Shown piece by piece: positions 18,301 to 24,731 of a DNA stretch of 64,000 nt (its first letter is position 1; each line of letters starts with the position of its first letter). Position numbers and translations under genes: made by a program. Origin of the DNA: Lentisphaerota bacterium (GTDB taxonomy: Bacteria; Verrucomicrobiota; Lentisphaeria; Victivallales; Victivallaceae). The notes beneath the pieces were generated by a model. That model was not told the origin of the DNA. It ran no database searches and worked only from the letters and a program-made list of their open reading frames with translations. The DNA lies in the NCBI GenBank assembly GCA_015061575.1, contig SUWF01000001.1:1-64000 (forward strand), given 5' to 3'.

Positions 18301-18579
18301 ATCATGACCAGATTGCCGGAGATCATGCGTCCATTCAAGGAACAGTTCGGCAACTTCAGTCAGAAGCATTTTTCCGGCAAACGCAATGGCCGGATGGTCT
18401 GCCGCACTCAGACATTCATATTGGATATATTCTGCTATGTAACGCCGGTTCCGCCGTACCCGGTTGAAGAACTCTTTGCCATCCGGAAAAATATGCGCAT
18501 TGATAATTGGCGACGCATAGCTGATTACCGGGCATTTCTGGAATACAACAGCGATATTTATTACGAAAAATTGTGGTGA
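15379..18579 (+). CDS. Large secreted protein with GH2-type sugar-binding domain
   Basis: 1066-aa protein with a signal peptide (KKFLLLALCLCCLPVFSG). Residues ~40-180 match the jelly-roll sugar-binding domain seen at the start of GH2 enzymes (NNWKFCKGDNLAYAQANFDDSQWQ, FYWYRVKFEL, GDQVFLNGVKCGEYGF, TNVLAVRVKNG). The remainder is not GH2-like. A long middle beta region (~210-560) is followed by a helical region (~640-1000, e.g. WEALRIYLVWSYAYRCSSFDWLAKGLPELEKSY) that may be an (alpha/alpha)6 toroid as in several lyase and hydrolase families. I cannot name a family. The stop overlaps the first possible start codon of the next gene, which indicates translational coupling. Confidence 0.6.
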   Translation: MKKFLLLALCLCCLPVFSGNTTLPVRESDFNNTIFSGKTLKVFENNWKFCKGDNLAYAQANFDDSQWQNIKINTPLDKKNQSKFYWYRVKFELANAPEKGFYELDMGYISAGDQVFLNGVKCGEYGFSQVVRQSSEHHRRYRFDNINILKKGTNVLAVRVKNGHKSGMYEGIPNLRKLDDRQIFGKLNNRSGGRGAIHRHITSIDAINEFYPEDRLFIAPQLTLCGSVEKLAGVFDIMIRQENKTLFKQTRNLVLEKGQWLLPAACEVKNPGVGVYQIKCTFSVAGKTIWQQQNNFKVIEKTPLAIAVEPTLAQLPAADFPVKVGEFSYGNLGLRDVDKKYTLFDNYDTPDARSGVANVYGINKKYPGMVLLHSHIKHTPSVKSADFIDQIGWKYDGLTNGWSAGWIRPAASNKVSNIKTLETSWTAKKIRFEYPRETFLDLTISQLSPALQISGNTNELICFENFREIGSPRMILSEKSGQLVDGGKLITAFEKNYLVVSFRNAPGWNEFDIPYLMVFEKRPRQVELLANGVKVVFAPGKSGIVQIMPLYGVKLQAQDKNSADLLQQARFWSQALLAMPEKVTRTVRIDYANNNMLVRDSFARKIIKDDWDTPPLQLSPVPPSLMLAGSSGLKTAISHPVTDCNYAGLSGPFYAVKNSDSYTFAILNAVNLVTEVRKNRNLKNTPEVQAVKRDLLNLVRRKIIPEISTHPWQRLVANKKGKAWNPGGLEADFTNLLLTMDFLPENVKKRIIKEVTQEFPLFLDPELKALEKKRGKKSLIKVNTTVYNPLSNKYLNTSTRHVFDNGIDGPCWEALRIYLVWSYAYRCSSFDWLAKGLPELEKSYNMIVNSHDWAYSLCWDSFAGCRIGNGLQESSIFHAGFAAYARLMHQIGNTAERDRAVYYSLIQLVGMGSSVSPETIKFARNNRPVLPEHQLAGEVDWLEASYPDRYCEINERGGFFSWIIYPATPYYDSIIMTRLPEIMRPFKEQFGNFSQKHFSGKRNGRMVCRTQTFILDIFCYVTPVPPYPVEELFAIRKNMRIDNWRRIADYRAFLEYNSDIYYEKLW

Positions 18580-18584
18580 AAAAT

Positions 18585-20609
18585 ATGCAGTATGATACCG
18601 ATGTATTGATCATAGGTGCCGGACCCGCCGGATTGGGTGCCGCCATCATGAGTGCCCGCTCGGGCATGAAAACCATGGTTGCCGAAGCCTACGGCGTCCC
18701 CGGCGGCATGGCGGTCATTGCCGAAGTCCAGCCTTTTATGATCAGCAGTCACAACGGCAAAGATCTGGACTATCCGGTTTATCAGGAGTGGAAAAATGCC
18801 ATGAATAAATATCTTTCAGCACCCGCTCTTGAGTTGCGTAATTGCGACAAAGGTTATGCCCCCCGTAATATCAACAAGGAAATCGCCGCATTGGCTGCGG
18901 AAGATCTTTTGCTGGAATCCGGAGTCAAAGTGCTTTATCATCACCGTCTTGTGGATGTGGAAGTTGAAAAACACAATATAAAATCAGTAACTTTGCACTC
19001 CAAAAGCGGCATGAAAAAAGTCACTGCCCGCATTTACATAGATTGTACCGGCGACGGCGATCTGGCGGCACTGGCCGGGTGCAAGTTTGATATGGGCGAC
19101 GAAAACGGCAACTGCCAGCCGATGACGCTTTGTTTTAAGCTGGGCAATGTGAATATACCCCATGTCAATAAGGATGAAGCATTGAATTTGATCGACCCGG
19201 AATGGCGGCAAAAGCTCAATGAACAGTACAATGAGGCAGTCAAAGCCGGAAAACTCCATTGCGACCGGGAAGATGTGCTGCTTTTTCCATTTAAAATACA
19301 AAGCGGCAATATCATCCACTTCAACACCACCCGGGTCGTTAAGCACTCCGGAATCAACGGCAAAGAACTTTCGGAAGCTGAAATCGAAGCCCGACGGCAG
19401 ATGCGCGAACTATTTTTCTGGCTGCGCAGGGAAGTCAAAGGCTTTGAAAATGCTGAAATCATTTCTATGGGCGTGCAGATCGGCGTGCGGGAAAGCCGCC
19501 GTATCCACGGGGTGTTTACGCTGAAAAAAGAACATTTTGACCAAACGGCCAAATTCCCCGATGCCATTGCCCGCAGCAATTATCACATCGATATCCATTC
19601 GCCCAACGGCAGCGGCACCTATCGCCAGAAGATCGCCGCCGGAGAGTATTACGAAATACCCTACCGGTGTATTGTGCCGACTGATTGCGATAATCTTTTG
19701 ATCGGCGGCCGTCCCATATCAGCAGATATGGCTATGCACAGCAGTTTGCGTATTATGCCCACGGCTGTATCCATCGGGCAAGCTGCCGGCTGCGCCGCCG
19801 CTATGGCGGTCAACGAAAAATGCGCCCCCCGCCAACTCAACGGTGTATCGGTTCGTCAGAAACTCAAACAACTGGGGGCTTTGCTGACGCTGGTTCTGGC
19901 ATTTACCGGGTTCAATCTTTTGGCCGCTGCCGGCAATGGTGATTTGAGCAAACACTCCGGCAGAGTTTTTATAACCCGCCACGGACAGCGGGCAGCTATT
20001 CAGGCTCCGGATTTTGATCCGCCGCTGACTGCAGACGGCCGGAAGCAGGCCGAACTGGTTGCCGGAGAGCTGGCCAAACGCAATTTCAGCGGCAAGATCT
20101 ATGCTTCGCCCTACCGCCGCACGCTGGAAACCGCATCGATCATTGCCCGGAAACTCAATGCTCCGCTTTATGTATCGCCGCTGATTCAGGAATATATCAA
20201 ACACCAGGGCAAAGCGCGTACCCTGGCCCGGCCGCTGAGCGCACTTAAAGCAGAATTCCCGCAGCTCCGCACGGTCAGCATGGCAGATGACTGGCTGCTG
20301 CAAGGCCCGGAATCCCCGCAGACAGTCGTTGCCCGGATCGTAAAACAGCTGCAGATCCTGCCGGCCAAAAAAACTGCCGAAGACTGGCTTTTTGTTACGC
20401 ACGGAGCAGTGATCAAAGGTTTTCAGCTTTATTGCATCGGCTACCGGGGCACGGTCTGGCCGGAAATGCCGATGAACTGGAACTGCTGTCTTTCGGAATA
20501 CCAATTTATTGCCGGCGGCAAATTGCAGCTGATAGAACTTTTTGATGTATCATTTCTGCCGGAAGAACTGGTGACTTCCAACGAACGCCGTAAAAAGACT
20601 GTCCAATAA
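18585..20609 (+). CDS. FAD-dependent oxidoreductase fused to histidine phosphatase
   Basis: The track starts at a GTG (18573); I prefer the ATG at 18585 (MQYDTDVLIIGAGPAGLG). Counting from 18573, residues 10-430 form an FAD_oxidored-type flavoprotein: VLIIGAGPAG dinucleotide motif, YIDCTGDGDLAALAGC, GVQIGVRESRRIHG, and GQAAGCAAAMAVN near the end. Residues ~434-453 (GALLTLVLAFTGFNLLAAAG) look like a signal-peptide hydrophobic core. Residues ~464-660 are a phosphoglycerate-mutase-like histidine phosphatase (FITRHGQRAA, ASPYRRTLETASIIA, FVTHGAVIKGFQ). Fusing a cytoplasmic flavoenzyme to an apparently exported phosphatase is odd and suggests loss of a stop and start between two former genes. The phosphatase C-terminus abuts a phage remnant. 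Confidence 0.75.
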   Translation: MQYDTDVLIIGAGPAGLGAAIMSARSGMKTMVAEAYGVPGGMAVIAEVQPFMISSHNGKDLDYPVYQEWKNAMNKYLSAPALELRNCDKGYAPRNINKEIAALAAEDLLLESGVKVLYHHRLVDVEVEKHNIKSVTLHSKSGMKKVTARIYIDCTGDGDLAALAGCKFDMGDENGNCQPMTLCFKLGNVNIPHVNKDEALNLIDPEWRQKLNEQYNEAVKAGKLHCDREDVLLFPFKIQSGNIIHFNTTRVVKHSGINGKELSEAEIEARRQMRELFFWLRREVKGFENAEIISMGVQIGVRESRRIHGVFTLKKEHFDQTAKFPDAIARSNYHIDIHSPNGSGTYRQKIAAGEYYEIPYRCIVPTDCDNLLIGGRPISADMAMHSSLRIMPTAVSIGQAAGCAAAMAVNEKCAPRQLNGVSVRQKLKQLGALLTLVLAFTGFNLLAAAGNGDLSKHSGRVFITRHGQRAAIQAPDFDPPLTADGRKQAELVAGELAKRNFSGKIYASPYRRTLETASIIARKLNAPLYVSPLIQEYIKHQGKARTLARPLSALKAEFPQLRTVSMADDWLLQGPESPQTVVARIVKQLQILPAKKTAEDWLFVTHGAVIKGFQLYCIGYRGTVWPEMPMNWNCCLSEYQFIAGGKLQLIELFDVSFLPEELVTSNERRKKTVQ

Positions 20610-21123
20610 GATTCAATTTCTGCACAAAGCATACAAAAAGCATAATCTTACTGTTGAAGAATTAAAACAAATACCTTATGCCCTTTATAATCCTGTCATG
20701 ATTTTTGATTCATCTGACAGATCAAGTAATTTTCAAAATGGCATGGTTGTTGTAACTCAGATTCGGGACAGTAATAAAAAGCCGGTTATAATTGCGCTGA
20801 ATATAGAGAAAACAAGCTCTTTTCATAAAATAAATGATATAGCCAGTATTTATGGTAAAAACAATGCTCATCAAATTATAGATTGGATAGAAGACGGTTT
20901 TTTGCGATACAGTCACAAAAAAAGAGCCCTCGCTTTTGCGCGACTCCACAGGCTCCTATTGCCAAAGAGAGCAACCTTAAGCGAAGGCTCTAACTCTAAT
21001 ACTATAATAGATGAAAGCGCAGATGTCAAATCTGAAAACGAAAAAAATCGCAGATTTTCTATTTCGCCTGCGGCCGGAGTATTCTGTGCCGGTGGATTTG
21101 CCGGAGCCGGGGAAGGTACTTGA
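20575..21123 (+). pseudogene. 5'-truncated phage-type protein fragment (MuF C-terminal / PBECR-like)
   Basis: The 141-aa track ORF (ATG 20698) is the end of a longer open frame from 20575 that has no start codon: KRLSNKIQFLHKAYKKHN, LTVEELKQIPYAL, NPVMIFDSSD, MVVVTQIRDSNKKPVIIALNIEK, INDIASIYGKNN, DGFLRYSHKKRALAFARLHRLLLPK and RRFSISP. This order matches my memory of the C-terminal barrel domain of large MuF/phage polyvalent proteins (PBECR group). Only that terminal domain is present, so I read it as a remnant. It begins out of frame inside the end of the phosphatase gene. An imperfect 13-bp inverted repeat (AGAGCCCTCGCTT, 20923-20935, with 20979-20991) lies within it. AT content is higher than in neighbouring genes. 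Confidence 0.55.
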
Positions 21124-21178
21124 GATCATCCCATATTTTGCAGATATGAACTTAAAACGGAGTATGGAGCTGCTTTGA
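21023..21178 (+). CDS. Small ORF, 51 codons, overlapping the phage remnant
   Basis: Not in the ORF track. An ATG at 21023 opens a frame (MSNLKTKKIADFLFRLRPEY..., ending LKRSMELL) that overlaps the phage fragment in another frame and continues 55 nt past its stop. The sequence is protein-like (VPVDLPEPGKVLEIIPYFADM), but no Shine-Dalgarno sequence is evident. It might be a small gene or part of a frameshifted remnant. I do not recognise it. Confidence 0.3.
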   Translation: MSNLKTKKIADFLFRLRPEYSVPVDLPEPGKVLEIIPYFADMNLKRSMELL

Positions 21179-21435
21179 AAGTTATTATAGATTTTTATAA
21201 TAAAAAAGTAAAAAACAAGTCGGTGATAAACTTTTACTCTGATAGATCAGACCCCCGGGGTCAAGCCTCATCGGGAGGTTTCACCGACTTTGCCGATAAT
21301 GTATCACAAAATGCGGAAAATGCAAATAAATTCCGGTATTCCGTGCGGCCGCAGGAAGCTAAGATCCAGGCCTGGGAACTGAAGACGTCAACGCTGCAGT
21401 TAAGAGCATTTTCAATGTCGCAGCTGCTGAAGTAA
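21175..21435 (+). pseudogene. Possible second phage-related fragment
   Basis: Open frame of 86 codons from a TTG. It contains SGGFTDFADNVSQNAENANKFRYSVRP. The KFRYSVRP segment is reminiscent of the RFSxxP stretch just behind PBECR-like domains. No convincing start, no ribosome binding site and no complete domain. It encloses the structured element at 21217-21290. The track also shows a minus-strand ORF here (21261-21509) with equally little support. Between 21436 and 21537 I see nothing else. Confidence 0.25.
21217..21290. repeat. Nested inverted-repeat element, possible structured RNA
   Basis: A perfect 10-bp outer stem (AAGTCGGTGA / TCACCGACTT, 21217-21226 and 21281-21290) encloses TGAT-AG-ATCA (21240-21249), a GC-rich palindrome GACCCC-C-GGGGTC (21250-21262) and CCTC/GAGG (21266-21278). 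This would fold as a multibranch structure. It lies in the degenerate phage region and could be a mobile-element end, a small RNA or a ribozyme-like fold; none is shown. Confidence 0.5.
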
Positions 21436-21537
21436 TCGTTGCTGACTGTCACGGCGGCGGTTTCATCCGCTGCGGGATACTGGATTGCAGCTGCTGTCAA
21501 ACCGGGCAAGTTTACAGCAGCCGCAGTACGTTTAAAT

Positions 21538-22893
21538 TTACTGTTTATTGAATGGATACGGAGTCGAAGCGCTGATCGGTTCCGGGCGGATCTTGAATTG
21601 ATTGGTTGCAGTCGGGCAATCGTATTCCTGCCCGGGTTGTTCTGCAGCTAATTCATCGAACAGATCGTAGGTGGCATCTACTGCCGTTTTAACCATGGCT
21701 ATGGAATAGCGGGGCGGAAAATGCTGCTTTTGAGCTTCGTATCCGCCTTGCAGCAGAAAGTTCCCCGGACACATGTAGTCCTGATAGCCGGTGGCGCCGA
21801 ACGCAATAAAGTTTTTCCGGAAAGCTCCATGCCATTTAACTTCTGCTCCCAGTTCTGCGCACCACTCGCCGGGCACTCCGACAAAGCAGACATCGCCGAT
21901 TGCCAGACACTGGATCTCCAGCGTAATGGTATCTTTGCCCAGATCCCGGTCGGGGAGGATTGCCGGATTGTTCCGGTACATGCTGCGCAACGGCACTTCC
22001 ACGCTCCGGCAGAGTGCGCCCACCCGGGGCGACTTCATGCAGAATCGCTCCGGATTGCGGGTGGCATCGAGCAAACTGCGGAAAATACCTTCCGCCAGAC
22101 TTCTGCCCATAGCTATTGCGCCATCGCTGCCCAGCTCATCTTTTTGAGGGATCATATCGCCGCAGGCGCCGCTGACAAACATAGCTTCGGAGCCGGTTTC
22201 TTCCATGATATACTCCCGGAACGGGTGCGGATAATCGGCCGAGATCCGGCGCGCACCGGTGCCCAGCGGATGCGCCGCCAACGGGTGCGCTGCATAGTTG
22301 CCGATAATGTATATGGGGAACCGCTCCTGGCCTTTGACCGCCGGAATGAATATCACGCTGCCGAGTTCCTTATCGGTGTAGCCGTTGGCCAGTTTGCGCA
22401 GTTCGGCATTGTGGGGGAGGAACGCTGCATAGTTATCGGGCGTAACGACCCGGCGGTTTTTATTTTCGTCAGCTTCGATGCTGTAAAAAAAGGTATTGCA
22501 CTCCACTGCTTGCGGGGCGGCGGCTAATTTGCTGCATTCTTCCTGCAGGGCTTTTTCCAGCATTTCCATATATGGTATATTCAAATGATCGGCAAAACCG
22601 GCCTCGCAGTTGGTCTGGGGGCCGCCGTGGGTGTGGGTAAAGGTCAGCATGACTGCGTCGGACGGCATATTCAGGATCCCGGCGCACAGCTTGCGGAACG
22701 AGTAAATATACTCTATATCCATGCACTGCAAATCAAAACTTATGAGCAGAACTTTATTTTTGCCATCATCGGCCAGCAGCCCGGTCATAAAAAGTTCGCT
22801 CCATTTGGAAAAAGTAACATCTTCCATACCGTAGCCCGATACCCGGGTGCCGATTTCCGGTGTGATTGCACGTTTGAACCATGAAATTTTCAT
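21538..22893 (-). CDS. Neutral/alkaline ceramidase-like hydrolase
   Basis: 451-aa protein without a signal peptide. It resembles the N-terminal catalytic domain of neutral ceramidases: an early GYGM...FSKWSELFMTGLLADDGKNKVLLISFDLQCMD segment, a putative zinc-binding HTHGGP near residue 106, IGNYAAHPLAAHPLG near 200 with further His residues, and FVSGACGDMIPQ near 240. True ceramidases cut the amide bond of ceramide and are usually secreted. Many bacterial relatives in carbohydrate loci are of unknown activity, so lipid hydrolysis should not be assumed. It follows the AraC gene by 30 nt and is likely co-transcribed with it. Confidence 0.65.
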   Translation of the reverse strand: MKISWFKRAITPEIGTRVSGYGMEDVTFSKWSELFMTGLLADDGKNKVLLISFDLQCMDIEYIYSFRKLCAGILNMPSDAVMLTFTHTHGGPQTNCEAGFADHLNIPYMEMLEKALQEECSKLAAAPQAVECNTFFYSIEADENKNRRVVTPDNYAAFLPHNAELRKLANGYTDKELGSVIFIPAVKGQERFPIYIIGNYAAHPLAAHPLGTGARRISADYPHPFREYIMEETGSEAMFVSGACGDMIPQKDELGSDGAIAMGRSLAEGIFRSLLDATRNPERFCMKSPRVGALCRSVEVPLRSMYRNNPAILPDRDLGKDTITLEIQCLAIGDVCFVGVPGEWCAELGAEVKWHGAFRKNFIAFGATGYQDYMCPGNFLLQGGYEAQKQHFPPRYSIAMVKTAVDATYDLFDELAAEQPGQEYDCPTATNQFKIRPEPISASTPYPFNKQ

Positions 22894-22923
22894 TTTTTTT
22901 CTACCTTTCTGCAGTTGGAGTGA

Positions 22924-23841
22924 TTATAAATTAAAATCCGGTAAGGCTCCGGAAGAATTTTGGGCATTTTTGCGGTAACGCAGCGGAGTTATGTTCATAT
23001 TTTTCTTGAAAATCGTGGAAAAATAGGTGCCGCTTTCAAATCCGCACGCAGTGGCAATCGCCTCCATGGACATGGCGCTTTCTGTCAGCAATGCGCAGGC
23101 TTTGCGCATCCGCTGGTTGGTCAAAAACTGCATGGGCGATACTCCGTAAAACTTTTTGAATTCCCGGAACAACGTGGGGCGGGATTTTCTGCTGGCCTGA
23201 CACATCCTTTGCACTGTCCAATCTTTTTCGCAGTGTTTGGTCAGCCAGCCGACCAGTTCGCCGATTTCGGTAGGCTGGATTTGATTTTGTTCGGATACTT
23301 GCCGATCCCCCTGACAGATCAAAAGCATAAACGCCTGAAACAAAGATACCATCGCCCATTGATAACCGTTTTCCCGCCGGGATTGAAAATCGTGCATTTT
23401 TTTCAATAATTCAATAGCTTTGGCAAACTCTCCGGCGTTGAGAAAATTCCGCACTGCTTTACCTTTTTTATTGCAGTGCGAACGGGGCGAAAGCACAAAA
23501 AGTTTCTGAAATCCAGCTGTGTGCGGCAAGTCAAACAGCGGCAGTTTGAGCTTGTTGAAATCCACTAACAAGTTGTAGTAATCAAATTCGCACTCCTCGT
23601 AATTGTGGTACATCCCCGGTTCGCTTATCAACAGTTCCTGCGGTTGGAGCTTGTAGGATTTTTCGCCGTAAATATGTTTGGCACTGCCGGAAACGATCAA
23701 TACGATCTCATGAAAATGCTCGTGCTGATGCCGTCCGGGCGACCCCTTGCCGAAAAGCTGTTTGACTGCCAGCGGAAAGCGGTTGGACTCAAAAACAAAC
23801 TCCTCGGTAACCAGCGGGGAGTTATGTGGAGACAAACTCAT
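22924..23841 (-). CDS. AraC-family regulator with cupin sensory domain
   Basis: The track ORF begins at 23940, but the first 33 residues are low-complexity and hydrophobic. The ATG at 23841 (MSLSPHNSPLVTEEF) is a better start. Residues ~15-110 form a cupin-like domain (GRHQHEHFHEIVLIVSGSAKHIYG) that should bind a sugar. The C-terminal ~100 residues hold two AraC helix-turn-helix motifs (WTVQRMCQASRKSRPTLFREFKKFYG and MSMEAIATACGFESGTYFSTIFKKNM). It is divergent from the pseudopilin/DUF4838/GH78 block at 23982 and is its probable activator. A minus-strand promoter (TTGATT 23935-23940, TATATT 23913-23918, 16-bp spacing) overlaps the plus-strand promoter. Confidence 0.9.
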   Translation of the reverse strand: MSLSPHNSPLVTEEFVFESNRFPLAVKQLFGKGSPGRHQHEHFHEIVLIVSGSAKHIYGEKSYKLQPQELLISEPGMYHNYEECEFDYYNLLVDFNKLKLPLFDLPHTAGFQKLFVLSPRSHCNKKGKAVRNFLNAGEFAKAIELLKKMHDFQSRRENGYQWAMVSLFQAFMLLICQGDRQVSEQNQIQPTEIGELVGWLTKHCEKDWTVQRMCQASRKSRPTLFREFKKFYGVSPMQFLTNQRMRKACALLTESAMSMEAIATACGFESGTYFSTIFKKNMNITPLRYRKNAQNSSGALPDFNL

Positions 23842-23881
23842 ACTTTTGATACTATTCTTAAAAAAAATGATATTATTTAAC

Positions 23882-23953
23882 TTGAAAAATCTCTTTTTAC
23901 ATTGTATAAGGTAATATAGACACGTTTGGGAAAAAATCAAACTGTAATACAGT
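23882..23953 (+). promoter_or_regulatory. Overlapping divergent promoters and operator-like palindrome
   Basis: Plus strand: TTGAAA (23882-23887), 17 bp, TATAAG (23905-23910). Minus strand: TTGATT (23935-23940), 16 bp, TATATT (23913-23918). An ACTGT-AAT-ACAGT palindrome (23941-23953) lies in the leader of the plus-strand transcript, upstream of the pseudopilin. The overlap would let one AraC protein control both directions. Confidence 0.45.
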
Positions 23954-23981
23954 AAAAAATAAAAAAAGAAAGGTCGAGCTT

Positions 23982-24725
23982 ATGAAAAAGAGTGTATGGG
24001 AGCGCAAAGTTTCTGCTCCGGTGCGGAGTTTTACCCTCATTGAACTTCTGGTGGTGATCGCTATCATTGCTATTTTGGCTGCGATGCTGCTGCCAGCGCT
24101 TTCCGCCGCCCGGGAACGGGCAAGAGTCGCCAGCTGTGTAGCTAAACTTAAAGATATTGGTACAGCTATACACATGTACACCGGCAATTACAAGGACAAT
24201 GTACCCGCCGAACAGCATAATAATTGTGTTGTTGGATGTGTCAATTACTGTAACAACCGTTATGCAACAGGAGCATTTTCCATGCCGGCATTGCTGATTC
24301 AAGCTGGTTGTATAGGCGAAACTTTTGTTGGAGTCGGCGAAGCCAATGTTACAGCTCAGCGGGATCGTTTTTTCCGCTGCCCCAGTGATTCAACAGTAGC
24401 TACCAGCAACTATCGCAATATGAGTTATTGGTACTTTGTGTGCAGTTCTGCCGGAGCTCAACAACATCCTTCGTATGGCGACTGGGGTGTTGATGAGGTC
24501 CCACGAACCGTAGTAGGACGGGATAATCCGGATAATGTTATCTTGCTCGATCAATTCAAAACATCTGCTACTGCCATTGGCGGACATCACCCGAACACAA
24601 TCAATAACTTGCGGTTAGGCGGCAATGTGGCTTCTTCGCCATATAAAGAATCTGATTTTTATGATGCAGCCGCTGGTGACAGATATTCGGCAATCTTCAA
24701 ATATCTTGAAAACCGTACCAAGTAA
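23982..24725 (+). CDS. Prepilin-like (pseudopilin) protein
   Basis: 247-aa protein. A 16-residue leader with several basic residues ends in Ser, then [16 protein letters not shown] from Phe17 and [19 protein letters not shown]. The leader is preceded by AGAAAGG about 9 nt upstream. The C-terminal H-X-DG motif is degenerate ([15 protein letters not shown]; Gly replaces Asp). Six nucleotides after its stop the first DUF4838 gene starts, so the pseudopilin heads a six-gene operon. Its membrane-anchored helix should be processed by a prepilin peptidase encoded elsewhere. Confidence 0.85.
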   Translation: MKKSVWERKVSAPVRSFTLIELLVVIAIIAILAAMLLPALSAARERARVASCVAKLKDIGTAIHMYTGNYKDNVPAEQHNNCVVGCVNYCNNRYATGAFSMPALLIQAGCIGETFVGVGEANVTAQRDRFFRCPSDSTVATSNYRNMSYWYFVCSSAGAQQHPSYGDWGVDEVPRTVVGRDNPDNVILLDQFKTSATAIGGHHPNTINNLRLGGNVASSPYKESDFYDAAAGDRYSAIFKYLENRTK

Positions 24726-24731
24726 GTTGTC

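Noticed and set aside
21261-21509. 82-codon minus-strand ORF in the phage-remnant region
   Set aside because: No start signal or domain and it crosses the structured element; neither strand is convincing there.
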